Positions 9,160-16,937 of a DNA stretch of 64,000 nt are shown piece by piece (positions within the stretch are counted from its first letter, which is position 1; each line of letters begins with the position of its first letter). Both the position numbers and the translations under genes were made by a program. Source of the DNA: Cytophagales bacterium (GTDB lineage: Bacteria; Bacteroidota; Bacteroidia; Cytophagales; Cyclobacteriaceae); NCBI GenBank assembly GCA_033344775.1, contig JAWPMT010000005.1, forward strand, positions 2,425,001 to 2,489,000, in the 5' to 3' direction. The notes below the pieces were generated by a model, which did no database searches, was not told where the DNA came from, and worked only from the letters and a program-made list of their open reading frames with translations.

Positions 9160-10292
9160 TTATTCTTTCACGAATCTGAAAAATCTTGTTTGCTGGGTAC
9201 CTACTATTCTCAGAAAATAGGCTGCGGCTTTTAGTTTAGAAACATCTACCTCTGGAGATCCTAATTGTGCTTGGCTAAACTTCTTTTTCATGACGAGTCT
9301 ACCCTTCAAATCATAAATCTCAAGGGCTTGATAGGGAATCAAACCGAACATCTCCATGCCAACCAGATTGAGCGAAACTGGTAATTGACTATTCTCCGCC
9401 GCAATATCCCAGTTCGTAAATGCTTCAAGGACTTGTGGGTTAGGTTCACCCATATATTGAGATTCCCATACAGGGGGCCTTCTTTAAAAAAGTCGACATT
9501 TTTAGTCCAGGGATCGTCCAATGATCTTCTGATAAAAGTTTTGGGCTCATTGGTTTTATTACCGGAAAGTTTGAGTTCAACCGATCCTCCCTTCAGTTTT
9601 CCATTTTCTTCGTATCCCAGAAAAGTCAAATAAGCGTACAAAGGCGCTTTCGCGGGACAGGTAATGTCATGTGCTAGTAAGCTCACGCTTTGTTGCTTTA
9701 TTTCTTCTTGTGTAATTAATAGGTGAAGCGGCTTGGCATGAAGCATTTTTTCTTCCTCACCTGCCGTAAAATACAATTCACAAACCAAGGGTAATTCATT
9801 GGACGTTTCCGTGATTTTGAAATGAATCGCTTCAATGAATCCTTTTTTAGCCGATTCACCCATCTCAATTCTAAACTTCTGTGAATAGTCCTCACGAAAG
9901 GCGGTGTACATCTGAGACCAAAAAGCTGATCTTTTGAATCCCATTTCTTTCTTTCGTGATAGTCGGCTGGCAGTGGCGGTCACCGTATTTAGTTCGATCA
10001 ATTGTTCCTGAAGTACGATTTCCTGGTCACTGCTAATCCGGACAACAGGAAGTTCGCGCCTTTCGTAACCAATCGAGCTAAACACCAGTGTATCTGAAGC
10101 ATTTTGAGTCAGTTGGAATGTCCCATCTCGATTCGAATAAGTTCCAATAGTCGTGCCTTTGTACCATACATGTACGAACGGAATAGAGGCCCCTGATCCA
10201 TCCTTAATTGCACCCGCTACTTCCTGGGCTTGAATGTTGAAAAAACCGAATAAACCAACGGCAAGAAATAAGATTCTTGAAAGGCGTTTCAT
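9160..10292 (-). pseudogene. T9SS-sorted CarboxypepD_reg protein, frameshifted at a G5 (C5) run
   Basis: Two overlapping frames together encode one exported protein. The first (from ATG 10292) has a signal peptide ending IQAQ, a carboxypeptidase-like regulatory beta-sandwich (about residues 22-110, with FVHVWYKGTTIGTYSNRDG), then a region of unknown fold ending FFKEGP. The second frame (to stop 9160) supplies GEPNPQVLEAF and a classical T9SS type A C-terminal sorting domain: LEIYDLKGRLV ... VDVSKLKAAAYFLRI ... RFFRFVKE. Adding one base to the run of five C (plus strand G at 9473-9477) fuses the frames to read EGPPVWESQYMGEPNP, giving a 377-residue protein. As written, the product would lose its sorting signal. 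A sequencing or assembly error is as likely as a real mutation. Confidence 0.65.
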
Positions 10293-10352
10293 AGTTGTTA
10301 AGCGCTAATATGGCTCAAAGAAAAAAGGATTTTCAGAAAAACCAGCGTTCAA

Positions 10353-11582
10353 TTACCACACGTGGATCTTTCCTTCACCATCGATCATGATCTTGTCTTT
10401 GTTCACAGGTACCACGACTTTGAAGGATTTATCCACGACTCCTAGAAGAAAAGATTTTTTGTGTTTCACGATAGCATAGCCTGCGGTAAATGGACTGATC
10501 AAGTAATTTTTCACAGGCCCATGAGTTCCAAGGTGATCCCCTCCGGAGGAGAAAAAGGAACTCAGTTCTTCGTAATGATCCCCGCGATCAAGTAAGGCAG
10601 GTGAAACCACTTCATTACCCAACAGGTCCATATAGCCTACACGATCTCCAATCCTGATTTCTGCCCATTCTTTGTCGTTCTTGTTAAAAGCTGAGATCTG
10701 ATCGTATTTTGGTGCAATCACTTCTTTTCCGGTTTTGTCAATGAAGCCATAGCGCCCGTCTTTCTCCACCATGGCCCAGTACCGATGCTTCCCGCCAAAA
10801 GATTCGATGCGGTGATATTTCGTAGGTGTCACTTCCTTCCCTGTACGATCGATGAACCCTACCAGTCCATTTTTTTCCACCCTCGCCAGGTGGCGGGTAT
10901 ACCTGCCAAAGGATGCAATTTGTGTGTATTCCGGGGTAACTACTTCAGTCCCGGTTTTGTCAATGTAACCATAGAGGCCATTTCGCTGTACTTTGGCCCA
11001 ACTCACGCCTGACTGATCGAAATGGAATATCCGATCATATCTCAAAGGAACCACCTCCTCGCCCGTCGCGTCGATGAACCCATACAATCCATTTCGGGAG
11101 ACCAGGGCCCAATTCAGGCCATATTGTCCGTAGGAACCGATCTGATCATATTGCACGGGTACCATCAATTTCCCTGTTCGGTCAATGAAACCCAACAAGC
11201 CGTTTTTCTCTACCATGGCCCAGTTTTTCCGCTTATTCCCAAAAGCATGGATTCGCTCAAATTCAGGCTCGACCAACACCTTTCCCAGCCGGTCGATGAA
11301 CCCATAGAGATCATCCTTGATGACCAGGGCTAAGGACCGGCCGTGACTATCGAAATGATAGATGCGGTCGTATTGTGGAGCAACTACTACCTGACCAGTC
11401 CGATCAATGAATCCTCGCTTGTCGTCCTGGATCACCAGCGCCCATTGGTCATTGCCATAACTGCCGAAATTGCCGATGTAATCAAATGTTTGTTTTGTCG
11501 TGTCTTGCTGGGCACTTAGTGTAAAGCTGTTCAGGCAAAGAGCGATCAATACCCAGCACCGGAGGAAAAGTAAGTTTTGCAT
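10353..11582 (-). CDS. WG-repeat protein, exported
   Basis: A 409-residue protein with a signal peptide (about 24 residues, ending LSAQ) followed by eight consecutive WG-type repeats of about 37 residues, each of the form (W/L)A.V...GLYGFIDRTGKEVV.P.YD.I..F (about residues 35-330). WG repeats form beta-hairpin modules of a solenoid-like fold; binding partners are generally unknown. The last about 80 residues depart from the repeat but keep GYAIVKHKKSFLLGVVDK, a degenerate copy. It lies 60 bases upstream of the T9SS-type gene in the same direction. Internal repeats make this locus prone to unit gain or loss. Confidence 0.85.
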   Translation of the reverse strand: MQNLLFLRCWVLIALCLNSFTLSAQQDTTKQTFDYIGNFGSYGNDQWALVIQDDKRGFIDRTGQVVVAPQYDRIYHFDSHGRSLALVIKDDLYGFIDRLGKVLVEPEFERIHAFGNKRKNWAMVEKNGLLGFIDRTGKLMVPVQYDQIGSYGQYGLNWALVSRNGLYGFIDATGEEVVPLRYDRIFHFDQSGVSWAKVQRNGLYGYIDKTGTEVVTPEYTQIASFGRYTRHLARVEKNGLVGFIDRTGKEVTPTKYHRIESFGGKHRYWAMVEKDGRYGFIDKTGKEVIAPKYDQISAFNKNDKEWAEIRIGDRVGYMDLLGNEVVSPALLDRGDHYEELSSFFSSGGDHLGTHGPVKNYLISPFTAGYAIVKHKKSFLLGVVDKSFKVVVPVNKDKIMIDGEGKIHVW

Positions 11583-11800
11583 GCCTTATAGACACGCTGG
11601 ATTGGAAGGGGTTTCCCGGAAATGAGAATATGGCAGGAAATAATTATCAATTACAAAAAAGCCCCGCTAACTAAGATCGTCGTACCATAATTTCTCGGTT
11701 TAAGTTCCGAAAGAAACCGAAAAATATCCGGTATCTCTTTTGACGATCTTTCCCAATTATTAATCCTGTTGAAGCTGAATTACTTTTCGTATAATGTCCA

Positions 11801-11821
11801 TTTCGACAGGCTCAATGTGAC
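11801..11821 (+). repeat. Dispersed intergenic repeat, single copy
   Basis: TTTCGACAGGCTCAATGTGAC. The same word recurs at 37576-37605 (reverse orientation) and 57345-57370, and its core is tandemly repeated at 21388-21471. All copies are between genes. Confidence 0.7.
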
Positions 11822-11833
11822 TTTGACGTGACC

Positions 11834-11865
11834 AAAAATAAAATCCCGGCTGGAGGCCGGGATTT
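11834..11865 (-). terminator. Intrinsic terminator of pruA
   Basis: A perfect 10-bp stem (AAATCCCGGC / GCCGGGATTT, 11841-11850 with 11856-11865) with loop TGGAG, followed on the minus strand by TATTTTT. It lies 29 bases past the pruA stop. Confidence 0.85.
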
Positions 11866-11893
11866 AGATGTATTATTTGAACATAAGTATTGA

Positions 11894-13522
11894 CTACTCA
11901 CCCAAAAACGGATAACGATAATCCGTAGGAGGAACGAATGTTTCTTTGATCGTTCTTGCACTGGTCCAACGTAACAAGTTCATCATCGCACCTGCTTTGT
12001 CATTGGTTCCAGAACCTCGGGCCCCTCCAAATGGCTGTTGTCCTACTACTGCACCCGTAGGCTTGTCATTGATGTAGAAGTTACCAGCTGCATTGCTCAA
12101 TGCCTTTGTAGCATATTCTGCTGCGTATCGGTCCTGAGAGAAAATAGAACCTGTCAATGCATATGGAGAGGTATCATCTACCACTTTCAGGATCTCTTCG
12201 AATTGATCTGGCTCATACACATGGATGGTCAATACCGGCCCAAAGATCTCTTCACACATGGTTCGGTATTTTGCGTCTTTCGCTACGATTACGGTTGGGT
12301 TCACGAAGTAACCTTTGCTACCATCGTAATCTCCACCAGCGATGATTTCTACATTTGGATCATTTTTCGCCTGATCGATGTATCCAGTGATTTTTTTGAA
12401 GGCACGCTCATCAATGACCGCATTCACGAAGTTCGAGAAGTCCTCCGTTCCACCAACTTTGAAGGAAGCAATGTCTGCTACCAGGTATTTCTTCACATCT
12501 TCCCAGATGTTGCCAGGAATGTATGCACGAGAAGCCGCGCTACATTTTTGCCCCTGGTACTCGAAAGCACCACGGGCCAATCCAGTTGCTACTTCTTTGG
12601 CTTTTGCTGAAGGATGCGCTACTACGAAATCTTTTCCGCCAGTTTCTCCAACGATCCTTGGATAGGATTTGTACGCATCGATGTTGGTTCCGATGGTTTT
12701 CCACAGGTGTTTGAATACAGCTGTACTTCCTGTAAAGTGCAGGCCTCCAAAATCAGCGTGATTGAAGATCACATCACCTGCGACCGGGCCATCAACCAAT
12801 ACCAGATTAATCACACCATCAGGAAGACCTGCTTCCTTGAAAACTTCCATGATCACCTGAGCAGAATACACCTGGGTGTATGCAGGCTTCCAAACCACGG
12901 TGTTGCCCATCAAGGCAGGAGCTGCAGATAGGTTACCAGCAATCGCCGTAAAGTTGAAGGGAGTAATGGCGAAAACGAATCCTTCAAGTGGGCGGTATTC
13001 CAATCGATTCCAGATGCCAGGTGCAGACTCAGGCTGGATGGCGTAAAGCTCCTGCATGAAATGCACGTTGAACCTCAAAAAGTCGATGAATTCACAAGCG
13101 GCATCAATCTCTGCCTGGAACGCATTTTTCGATTGAGTCAACATGGTCGCTGCGTTGATCCTTGCTCTATATGGGCCAGCAATCAAATCAGCGGCTTTCA
13201 GGAAAATACTGGCGCGGTGCTCCCAGCCCAGGTTTGCCCAGGCTTCTTTGGCATCCATTGCCGCATCTACTGCCTTTTGCACGTGAGAAGCATCTCCTTC
13301 GCTAAAGTGCCCTAAGGTATGCTGATGATCGTGAGGGGGGCTCATTCGGACTTTGGTATCCGTGTGGATCTCCTCGCCACCAATGTACATGGGCACGTTG
13401 ATTTCCTGCGCACGAGCATCTTTCAATGCTTGTTCCAGTGCTGCTTTTTCCGGAGAGCCAGGGGCATAGCTCAATACCGGTTCGTTTGTCGGTGAAGGTA
13501 CCTTGTAGATTCCTTTGGGCAT
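11894..13522 (-). CDS. pruA: 1-pyrroline-5-carboxylate dehydrogenase (L-glutamate gamma-semialdehyde dehydrogenase)
   Basis: Second step of proline catabolism: NAD-dependent oxidation of glutamate semialdehyde to glutamate. The aldehyde dehydrogenase signature is complete: TPFNFTAIAG and FTGSTAVF for cofactor binding, catalytic Glu in GETGGKD (about residue 293) and catalytic Cys in GQKCSAASR (about 327). Length, about 542 residues, and the N-terminal motif with SPPHDH fit the stand-alone P5CDH group rather than bifunctional PutA. I chose ATG 13522 because family members begin close to the PKGIYKVPSPTNEP segment; an upstream ATG at 13564 adds 14 unlike residues and would overlap the -7 box. 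No proline dehydrogenase gene is in the window. A good promoter and terminator flank it, so it is probably monocistronic. Confidence 0.94.
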   Translation of the reverse strand: MPKGIYKVPSPTNEPVLSYAPGSPEKAALEQALKDARAQEINVPMYIGGEEIHTDTKVRMSPPHDHQHTLGHFSEGDASHVQKAVDAAMDAKEAWANLGWEHRASIFLKAADLIAGPYRARINAATMLTQSKNAFQAEIDAACEFIDFLRFNVHFMQELYAIQPESAPGIWNRLEYRPLEGFVFAITPFNFTAIAGNLSAAPALMGNTVVWKPAYTQVYSAQVIMEVFKEAGLPDGVINLVLVDGPVAGDVIFNHADFGGLHFTGSTAVFKHLWKTIGTNIDAYKSYPRIVGETGGKDFVVAHPSAKAKEVATGLARGAFEYQGQKCSAASRAYIPGNIWEDVKKYLVADIASFKVGGTEDFSNFVNAVIDERAFKKITGYIDQAKNDPNVEIIAGGDYDGSKGYFVNPTVIVAKDAKYRTMCEEIFGPVLTIHVYEPDQFEEILKVVDDTSPYALTGSIFSQDRYAAEYATKALSNAAGNFYINDKPTGAVVGQQPFGGARGSGTNDKAGAMMNLLRWTSARTIKETFVPPTDYRYPFLGE

Positions 13523-13561
13523 ATCAATGTTGAGGTTTAATGATTTGCAATTTTCAGGCTG

Positions 13562-13589
13562 CAAAATTAGTCAATTGACTTAGCAACAA
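13562..13589 (-). promoter_or_regulatory. Promoter of pruA
   Basis: On the minus strand a TTG (13587-13589) and an exact TAATTTTG (13562-13569) are 17 bases apart, matching the Bacteroidota -33/-7 pattern. The predicted leader is about 30-35 bases. Confidence 0.6.
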
Positions 13590-13776
13590 CAGGATTTTCA
13601 GAGATGTTCCATGATTGGCTTTTTGGGAGAGCAATATATCTGAGGAGTCCCTTAACTGAATGCAATAAAATTTAATTGTGGTACCAAAATGGCCTCCTTG
13701 AGAACTATTGAGGCAAGACGTATCGTCGATCTTCCCCACTTTTCCATCGAGCGTGGTTCTAGCAACTAAAATAGGT

Positions 13777-14132
13777 GCACTTGATGGTGTCCTCACTATC
13801 AAGAAATGAGTACTGCTTATGTTTTTCGTCGGTGAGACACCAATGAAGGCGATAGCTTCAAAGTATCAAGCAATGCCCTTTTTGGTGTTTTCACCAAAAA
13901 GTCAAAGAATGCAAATTATCCATCGGTGATAACACCGACAGAGGCTAGAAAGGCCTTTCAAAAAAGACTGCCATCTTTTTTGAAAAGATCACTATGTTTT
14001 TCGAAATGAACGAGACGTTTTTGAAAAAGATCACGACGTTTTTCTGAACTGACCTATGCCCTTGATCGCGCCCTCACCGTCAAGAAAAAGGACTACTTAT
14101 GTTTTTCGTTGGTGAGACACCAACGAAGGCGA
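13777..14132. repeat. Paired 75-base direct repeats enclosing a hairpin cluster
   Basis: Two direct repeats, 13777-13852 and 14058-14132, are roughly 80 percent identical. Each contains a CTTGAT...TCAAG inverted repeat and a second palindrome; in the right copy the latter is perfect (TTCGTTGGTG, loop AGA, CACCAACGAA). Between them are a perfect 10-bp hairpin CTTTTTGGTG/CACCAAAAAG (13878-13901), TCGGTG-ATAA-CACCGA (13923-13938), GAAAGGCCTTTC (13948-13959) and repeated GATCACnA(T/C)GTTTTTC words. Four of the hairpins share a GGTG...CACC core. This could be a MITE-like element, a decayed mobile element end or a structured RNA; I see no coding capacity. Confidence 0.7.
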
Positions 14133-14213
14133 AGGAGATTCCACTACGATTATACTGTAATACGCGGAAAAATAAGCTACGCTATCAGGTAATCCTGGAG
14201 TGACGACTTCATG

Positions 14214-14909
14214 TTAAAGCTCTTCCATCACCTGAGCGATCTCTTCCAGGTGCTTCACTTTCCAGCAATTCTCCGGCGCTTCCTCTTCCTCCTTCGTGTA
14301 CCAGATCGTTTTCCACCCCAAGGTCAAAGCACCTCCGATATCTGTAGCTCGGTTATCACCGATCATCACAACATGCGCTGCTTGTGCACGTGCTTCTGTC
14401 AGGGCCGTATTAAAGATTTCCGCACTGGGCTTCCGGGCCTTCGCAGATTCCGATGTAACCATGATCTCAAAATATTTATCCAGGCCCGTTTTTGCCATCT
14501 TGATTGCTTGTGTATCGGAAAAGCCATTAGTAATGATCCCCATCTGATAAACAGGCTTCAAGTGCTCCATGATCTCATATGTGCCCGGCATCACAGCAGT
14601 CTTGTGCGGACAAACTTCCATGAATTGATCGGACATTTGTTCTGCCATTTTTTTATCGTCCAGGCCAACGTCAGAAATCACCTGGTAAAATCGCCGTTCC
14701 CGGATATCATCCCGGCCGATTTTTCCATGGTTATAGAGGTGCCACAATTTTTCGTTGTGGACCAGATAGGTCTGAAAGAATTCCTCCGCCGAGGAGAAAC
14801 CTCGATCCAATCGGAAGTCATCGTAAATTTCGAAAAGCGTCTCGCGCGCATTGGTATCATAATCCCAAAGGGTATGATCCAGGTCGAAGAAAATAGTTTT
14901 TACAGGCAT
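14214..14909 (-). CDS. HAD hydrolase, YjjG family (noncanonical pyrimidine nucleotidase)
   Basis: A 231-residue haloacid dehalogenase-type phosphatase. Motif I FDLDHTLWDYD is at residues 8-18, motif II in ITNGF near 116, motif III around the KARKPS lysine and motif IV GDNRATDI near 177-184. The cap domain size and the HTLWDYD variant match YjjG nucleotidases, which in E. coli dephosphorylate dUMP, dTMP and noncanonical pyrimidine nucleotides, a nucleotide-pool cleaning role. Its ATG overlaps the stop of the ArsR-like gene by one base (TAATG), so the two are translationally coupled. Confidence 0.88.
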   Translation of the reverse strand: MPVKTIFFDLDHTLWDYDTNARETLFEIYDDFRLDRGFSSAEEFFQTYLVHNEKLWHLYNHGKIGRDDIRERRFYQVISDVGLDDKKMAEQMSDQFMEVCPHKTAVMPGTYEIMEHLKPVYQMGIITNGFSDTQAIKMAKTGLDKYFEIMVTSESAKARKPSAEIFNTALTEARAQAAHVVMIGDNRATDIGGALTLGWKTIWYTKEEEEAPENCWKVKHLEEIAQVMEEL

Positions 14910-15292
14910 TAAGAACGATAATCTTTAGAAGCTATTTTGTTAATGGACAACTCTCGATTGGCCTTCATGGTTTGATGCAATTCCAGGTCTTTTTGGAGCA
15001 CTACATCCTTATGCAGAAACTCAAAAATTCGGGCCACCAGGTCGGAAACTTCCTCCTTGATACTATACAAGACCCATTGATCTTTCTTTCGAGCATTCAG
15101 CAAACCGGAATTCTTAAGATAGGTAATGTGCCTTGACGTTTTCGTCTGGGTGAAATCAAGCATCAATTCAAGATCGGAGATACTCAACTCTCCGGCATTG
15201 TACAGCAGGTGCAAAATCCGAACCCTGGCTTCATCAGAGAAGGCTTTGAAAATCTGCGCACCAAGTGTAAGGCTGAAGTTCTTGAGTCTCAT
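14909..15292 (-). CDS. ArsR-family winged-helix transcriptional regulator
   Basis: About 127 residues with the ArsR-type HTH: FKAFSDEARVRILHLLYNAGELSISDLELML ... TKTSRHITYLKNSGLL (shown in pieces), covering about residues 13-70. The C-terminal helix could serve in dimerisation. I see no Cys-rich metal site (no ELCVCDL-type motif), so a metal effector is not supported. ATG 15292 is preferred over 15340 because it places MRLKNFSLTL just before the HTH domain as in relatives. It is upstream of, and overlaps by one base, the YjjG-type nucleotidase, so it may control that gene or itself. Confidence 0.85.
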   Translation of the reverse strand: MRLKNFSLTLGAQIFKAFSDEARVRILHLLYNAGELSISDLELMLDFTQTKTSRHITYLKNSGLLNARKKDQWVLYSIKEEVSDLVARIFEFLHKDVVLQKDLELHQTMKANRELSINKIASKDYRS

Positions 15293-15402
15293 TTTAATGA
15301 ATGACAAAGTAAAGATAAGCACGTCACGACCGAGGTACATTTAGGAATTTAATTCGCCAATTTTCAACCAATAAGGACCGTTTAAGGTTTTTTAAGAAAT
15401 AT

Positions 15403-16101
15403 ATGCGAGCCGATTGCATTATTTTTGATCTACTTCGCGTAGAAAATCGTAGAGTAATAAAAGATAGTCGAGAATTGTCATTCCGAAAATTCATATTGAT
15501 CCCATTCCTTCTCATGGGGTTCCTGGCATTGGCTCAGGAAGAACAACGGCCTAATGTGGTCCAGTTGACGGGTGTCGTTTTTGGAATGGACAGTACCGAG
15601 GTTATTCCTGGTGTTCACGTTTACACCCCACTTGGAGGGCGTGGAACGACCACCAATGTATATGGATTTTTCTCTCTGCCAGTATTAGAAGGCGACAGCC
15701 TGGTATTTAGTTCCGTGGGTTACAAGCGAGCCTCGTACGTGGTTCCGGAACACCGCGAAGACAATAGCATCAGGGTCATCGTGACACTCGAAGAAGACAT
15801 CACCTATCTGGATGAACTAGAAGTATTCCCTTATCCTTCAGAAGCCGTTTTCAAAGCAGCAGTGCTGGCAGTGGAGTTACCTGATCAGCGTGATTATGAC
15901 AACCTTCAGCGCTTGCTCAACAGCGATGTGTTGCGAGAAGCCTATTGGGAATTACCCGCAAGTGCCAACATGAACCACCGGTTTTTCATGCAACAGCAAC
16001 AGCAAGCCATTGCCAATCGCTTCCAACCTGTAGCCAATCCCTTGCTGAATCCATTCGCATGGCGTGATTTCATCCGATCGCTCAAAAAGAAAAAGAAGTA
16101 G
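15403..16101 (+). CDS. Exported carboxypeptidase-like regulatory domain protein
   Basis: Up to 232 residues. A hydrophobic signal segment (FRKFILIPFLLMGFLALAQE, about residues 28-46 of the long form) precedes a CarboxypepD_reg beta-sandwich: GVVFGMDSTEVIPGVHVYTPLGG ... GFFSLPVLEGDSLVFSSVGY (in pieces). The C-terminal half is helical and ends in a Lys tract. The same domain usually begins TonB-dependent receptors, but no plug or barrel follows here. A TTG at 15475 would start directly at the signal peptide and may be the true start; the ATG at 15403 adds 24 polar residues. It is divergent from the arsR gene and sits 49 bases before the transglutaminase-like gene. Confidence 0.75.
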   Translation: MRADCIIFDLLRVENRRVIKDSRELSFRKFILIPFLLMGFLALAQEEQRPNVVQLTGVVFGMDSTEVIPGVHVYTPLGGRGTTTNVYGFFSLPVLEGDSLVFSSVGYKRASYVVPEHREDNSIRVIVTLEEDITYLDELEVFPYPSEAVFKAAVLAVELPDQRDYDNLQRLLNSDVLREAYWELPASANMNHRFFMQQQQQAIANRFQPVANPLLNPFAWRDFIRSLKKKKK

Positions 16102-16150
16102 ATCCTACCTCTTAATGGAATACTTGTAGTTTCTAAAGTGTTTTGAAACA

Positions 16151-16783
16151 ATGAACGATTACCTACAGGAAACTTATTATTTCGATTATTCCGACGAAGG
16201 CATTCAATCACTGGTCCAGGACCTGAAAGAACTGCCCATCCATGAGAAAATTGGCAAGCTTTTTCTTAAGGTAAGAGATCAGTGGCGATACAATCCTTTT
16301 GTCATTTACATGAGTAAGGAGAAATACAAAGCAAGTTTCATCGCCTCCAACCCAGAAGGACATTGCATTGATAAGTCCAGTTTGTTCATCGCAGGACTCA
16401 GGGCTTTGGGAATTCCAGCCAGATTGAGGCTGGCCAAAGTCATCAATCATATCGCGGCCGAAGGACTAACTGCTAAATTGGGAACCCATTACATCGCTCC
16501 TCATGGCATTGCAGAAGTACATGTCGATGGAAAGTGGCTAAAAGCCTCAACTGCCTTCAACAAAACCCTTTGCGACAAATACAATGTGGACGCCCTGTAT
16601 TTTGATGGCTCAGAAGATTCCATGCTGCAACCCTACAATCGCGACGATCTGCAATACATGGAATACGTAGAGGATTACGGCCACTTTACTGATGTGCCTT
16701 ACGACTTCATCGTGGAAACCTTCAATAACCAATATCCGGACATCAATATAGAAGTCTCTGATCAGGGAAGGATTTTGTTTTAG
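16151..16783 (+). CDS. Transglutaminase-like domain protein
   Basis: A 210-residue protein without an evident signal peptide. The Cys-protease-like core is visible: the nucleophile in EGHCIDKSSLFIAGLRALGIPARL (Cys near residue 76), the His in HGIAEVHVDGKW (near 122) and a following Asp/Asn candidate in the TAFNKTLCDKYN region. Such domains act as proteases, amidases or cross-linking enzymes; the substrate is unknown. It follows the CarboxypepD_reg gene by 49 bases. A 7-bp inverted repeat AAGCACA/TGTGCTT directly after the stop (16786-16814) may end the transcript, though no T-run follows. Confidence 0.82.
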   Translation: MNDYLQETYYFDYSDEGIQSLVQDLKELPIHEKIGKLFLKVRDQWRYNPFVIYMSKEKYKASFIASNPEGHCIDKSSLFIAGLRALGIPARLRLAKVINHIAAEGLTAKLGTHYIAPHGIAEVHVDGKWLKASTAFNKTLCDKYNVDALYFDGSEDSMLQPYNRDDLQYMEYVEDYGHFTDVPYDFIVETFNNQYPDINIEVSDQGRILF

Positions 16784-16911
16784 ACAAGCACATTTCTAGT
16801 GCCTCATTGTGCTTAGGAATTTCTGTGTTTCGTAGAAATCAATTGCATGTGCTCTCCAAACAGGCTCTACAGCCAAAATGTAGATACAGAGTACGTTGAG
16901 GCTCTCGCCTG

Positions 16912-16928
16912 CCTACCGGCAAGGTAGG
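16912..16928. repeat. Short inverted repeat CCTACC-ggcaa-GGTAGG
   Basis: A 6-bp stem with five-base loop, ten bases beyond the dipeptidase stop. No T-run follows on the minus strand, so terminator function is uncertain. Confidence 0.4.
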
Positions 16929-16937
16929 AAACGGATG

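Larger units (their letters stand above)
11583..11893. other. Intergenic region between WG-repeat gene and pruA
   Basis: No plausible gene. It holds the upstream region of the WG-repeat gene, one copy of the dispersed GACAGGCTCAAT word (11801-11821) and the pruA terminator (11834-11865). Confidence 0.6.
13523..14213. other. Intergenic region between pruA and YjjG-type gene
   Basis: No convincing gene. The first about 70 bases hold the pruA promoter; 13777-14132 is a repeat and hairpin cluster described separately; 13600-13776 and 14133-14213 show nothing I can name. Confidence 0.6.

Noticed and set aside
12038-12610. 190-residue frame on the strand opposite pruA
   Set aside because: Fully antisense to a confidently identified gene; its Cys/Phe-rich sequence is typical of a shadow frame.
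13554-13802. 82-residue minus-strand frame upstream of pruA
   Set aside because: It spans the pruA promoter and part of the repeat cluster, ends inside pruA's leader and resembles no protein family.
13777-14132. CRISPR array
   Set aside because: Only two long repeats about 280 bases apart with no regular short spacers, and no cas genes nearby.
14211-14912. 233-residue frame opposite the YjjG gene
   Set aside because: Exact antisense of a gene with all HAD motifs; composition is that of a reverse-complement artefact.
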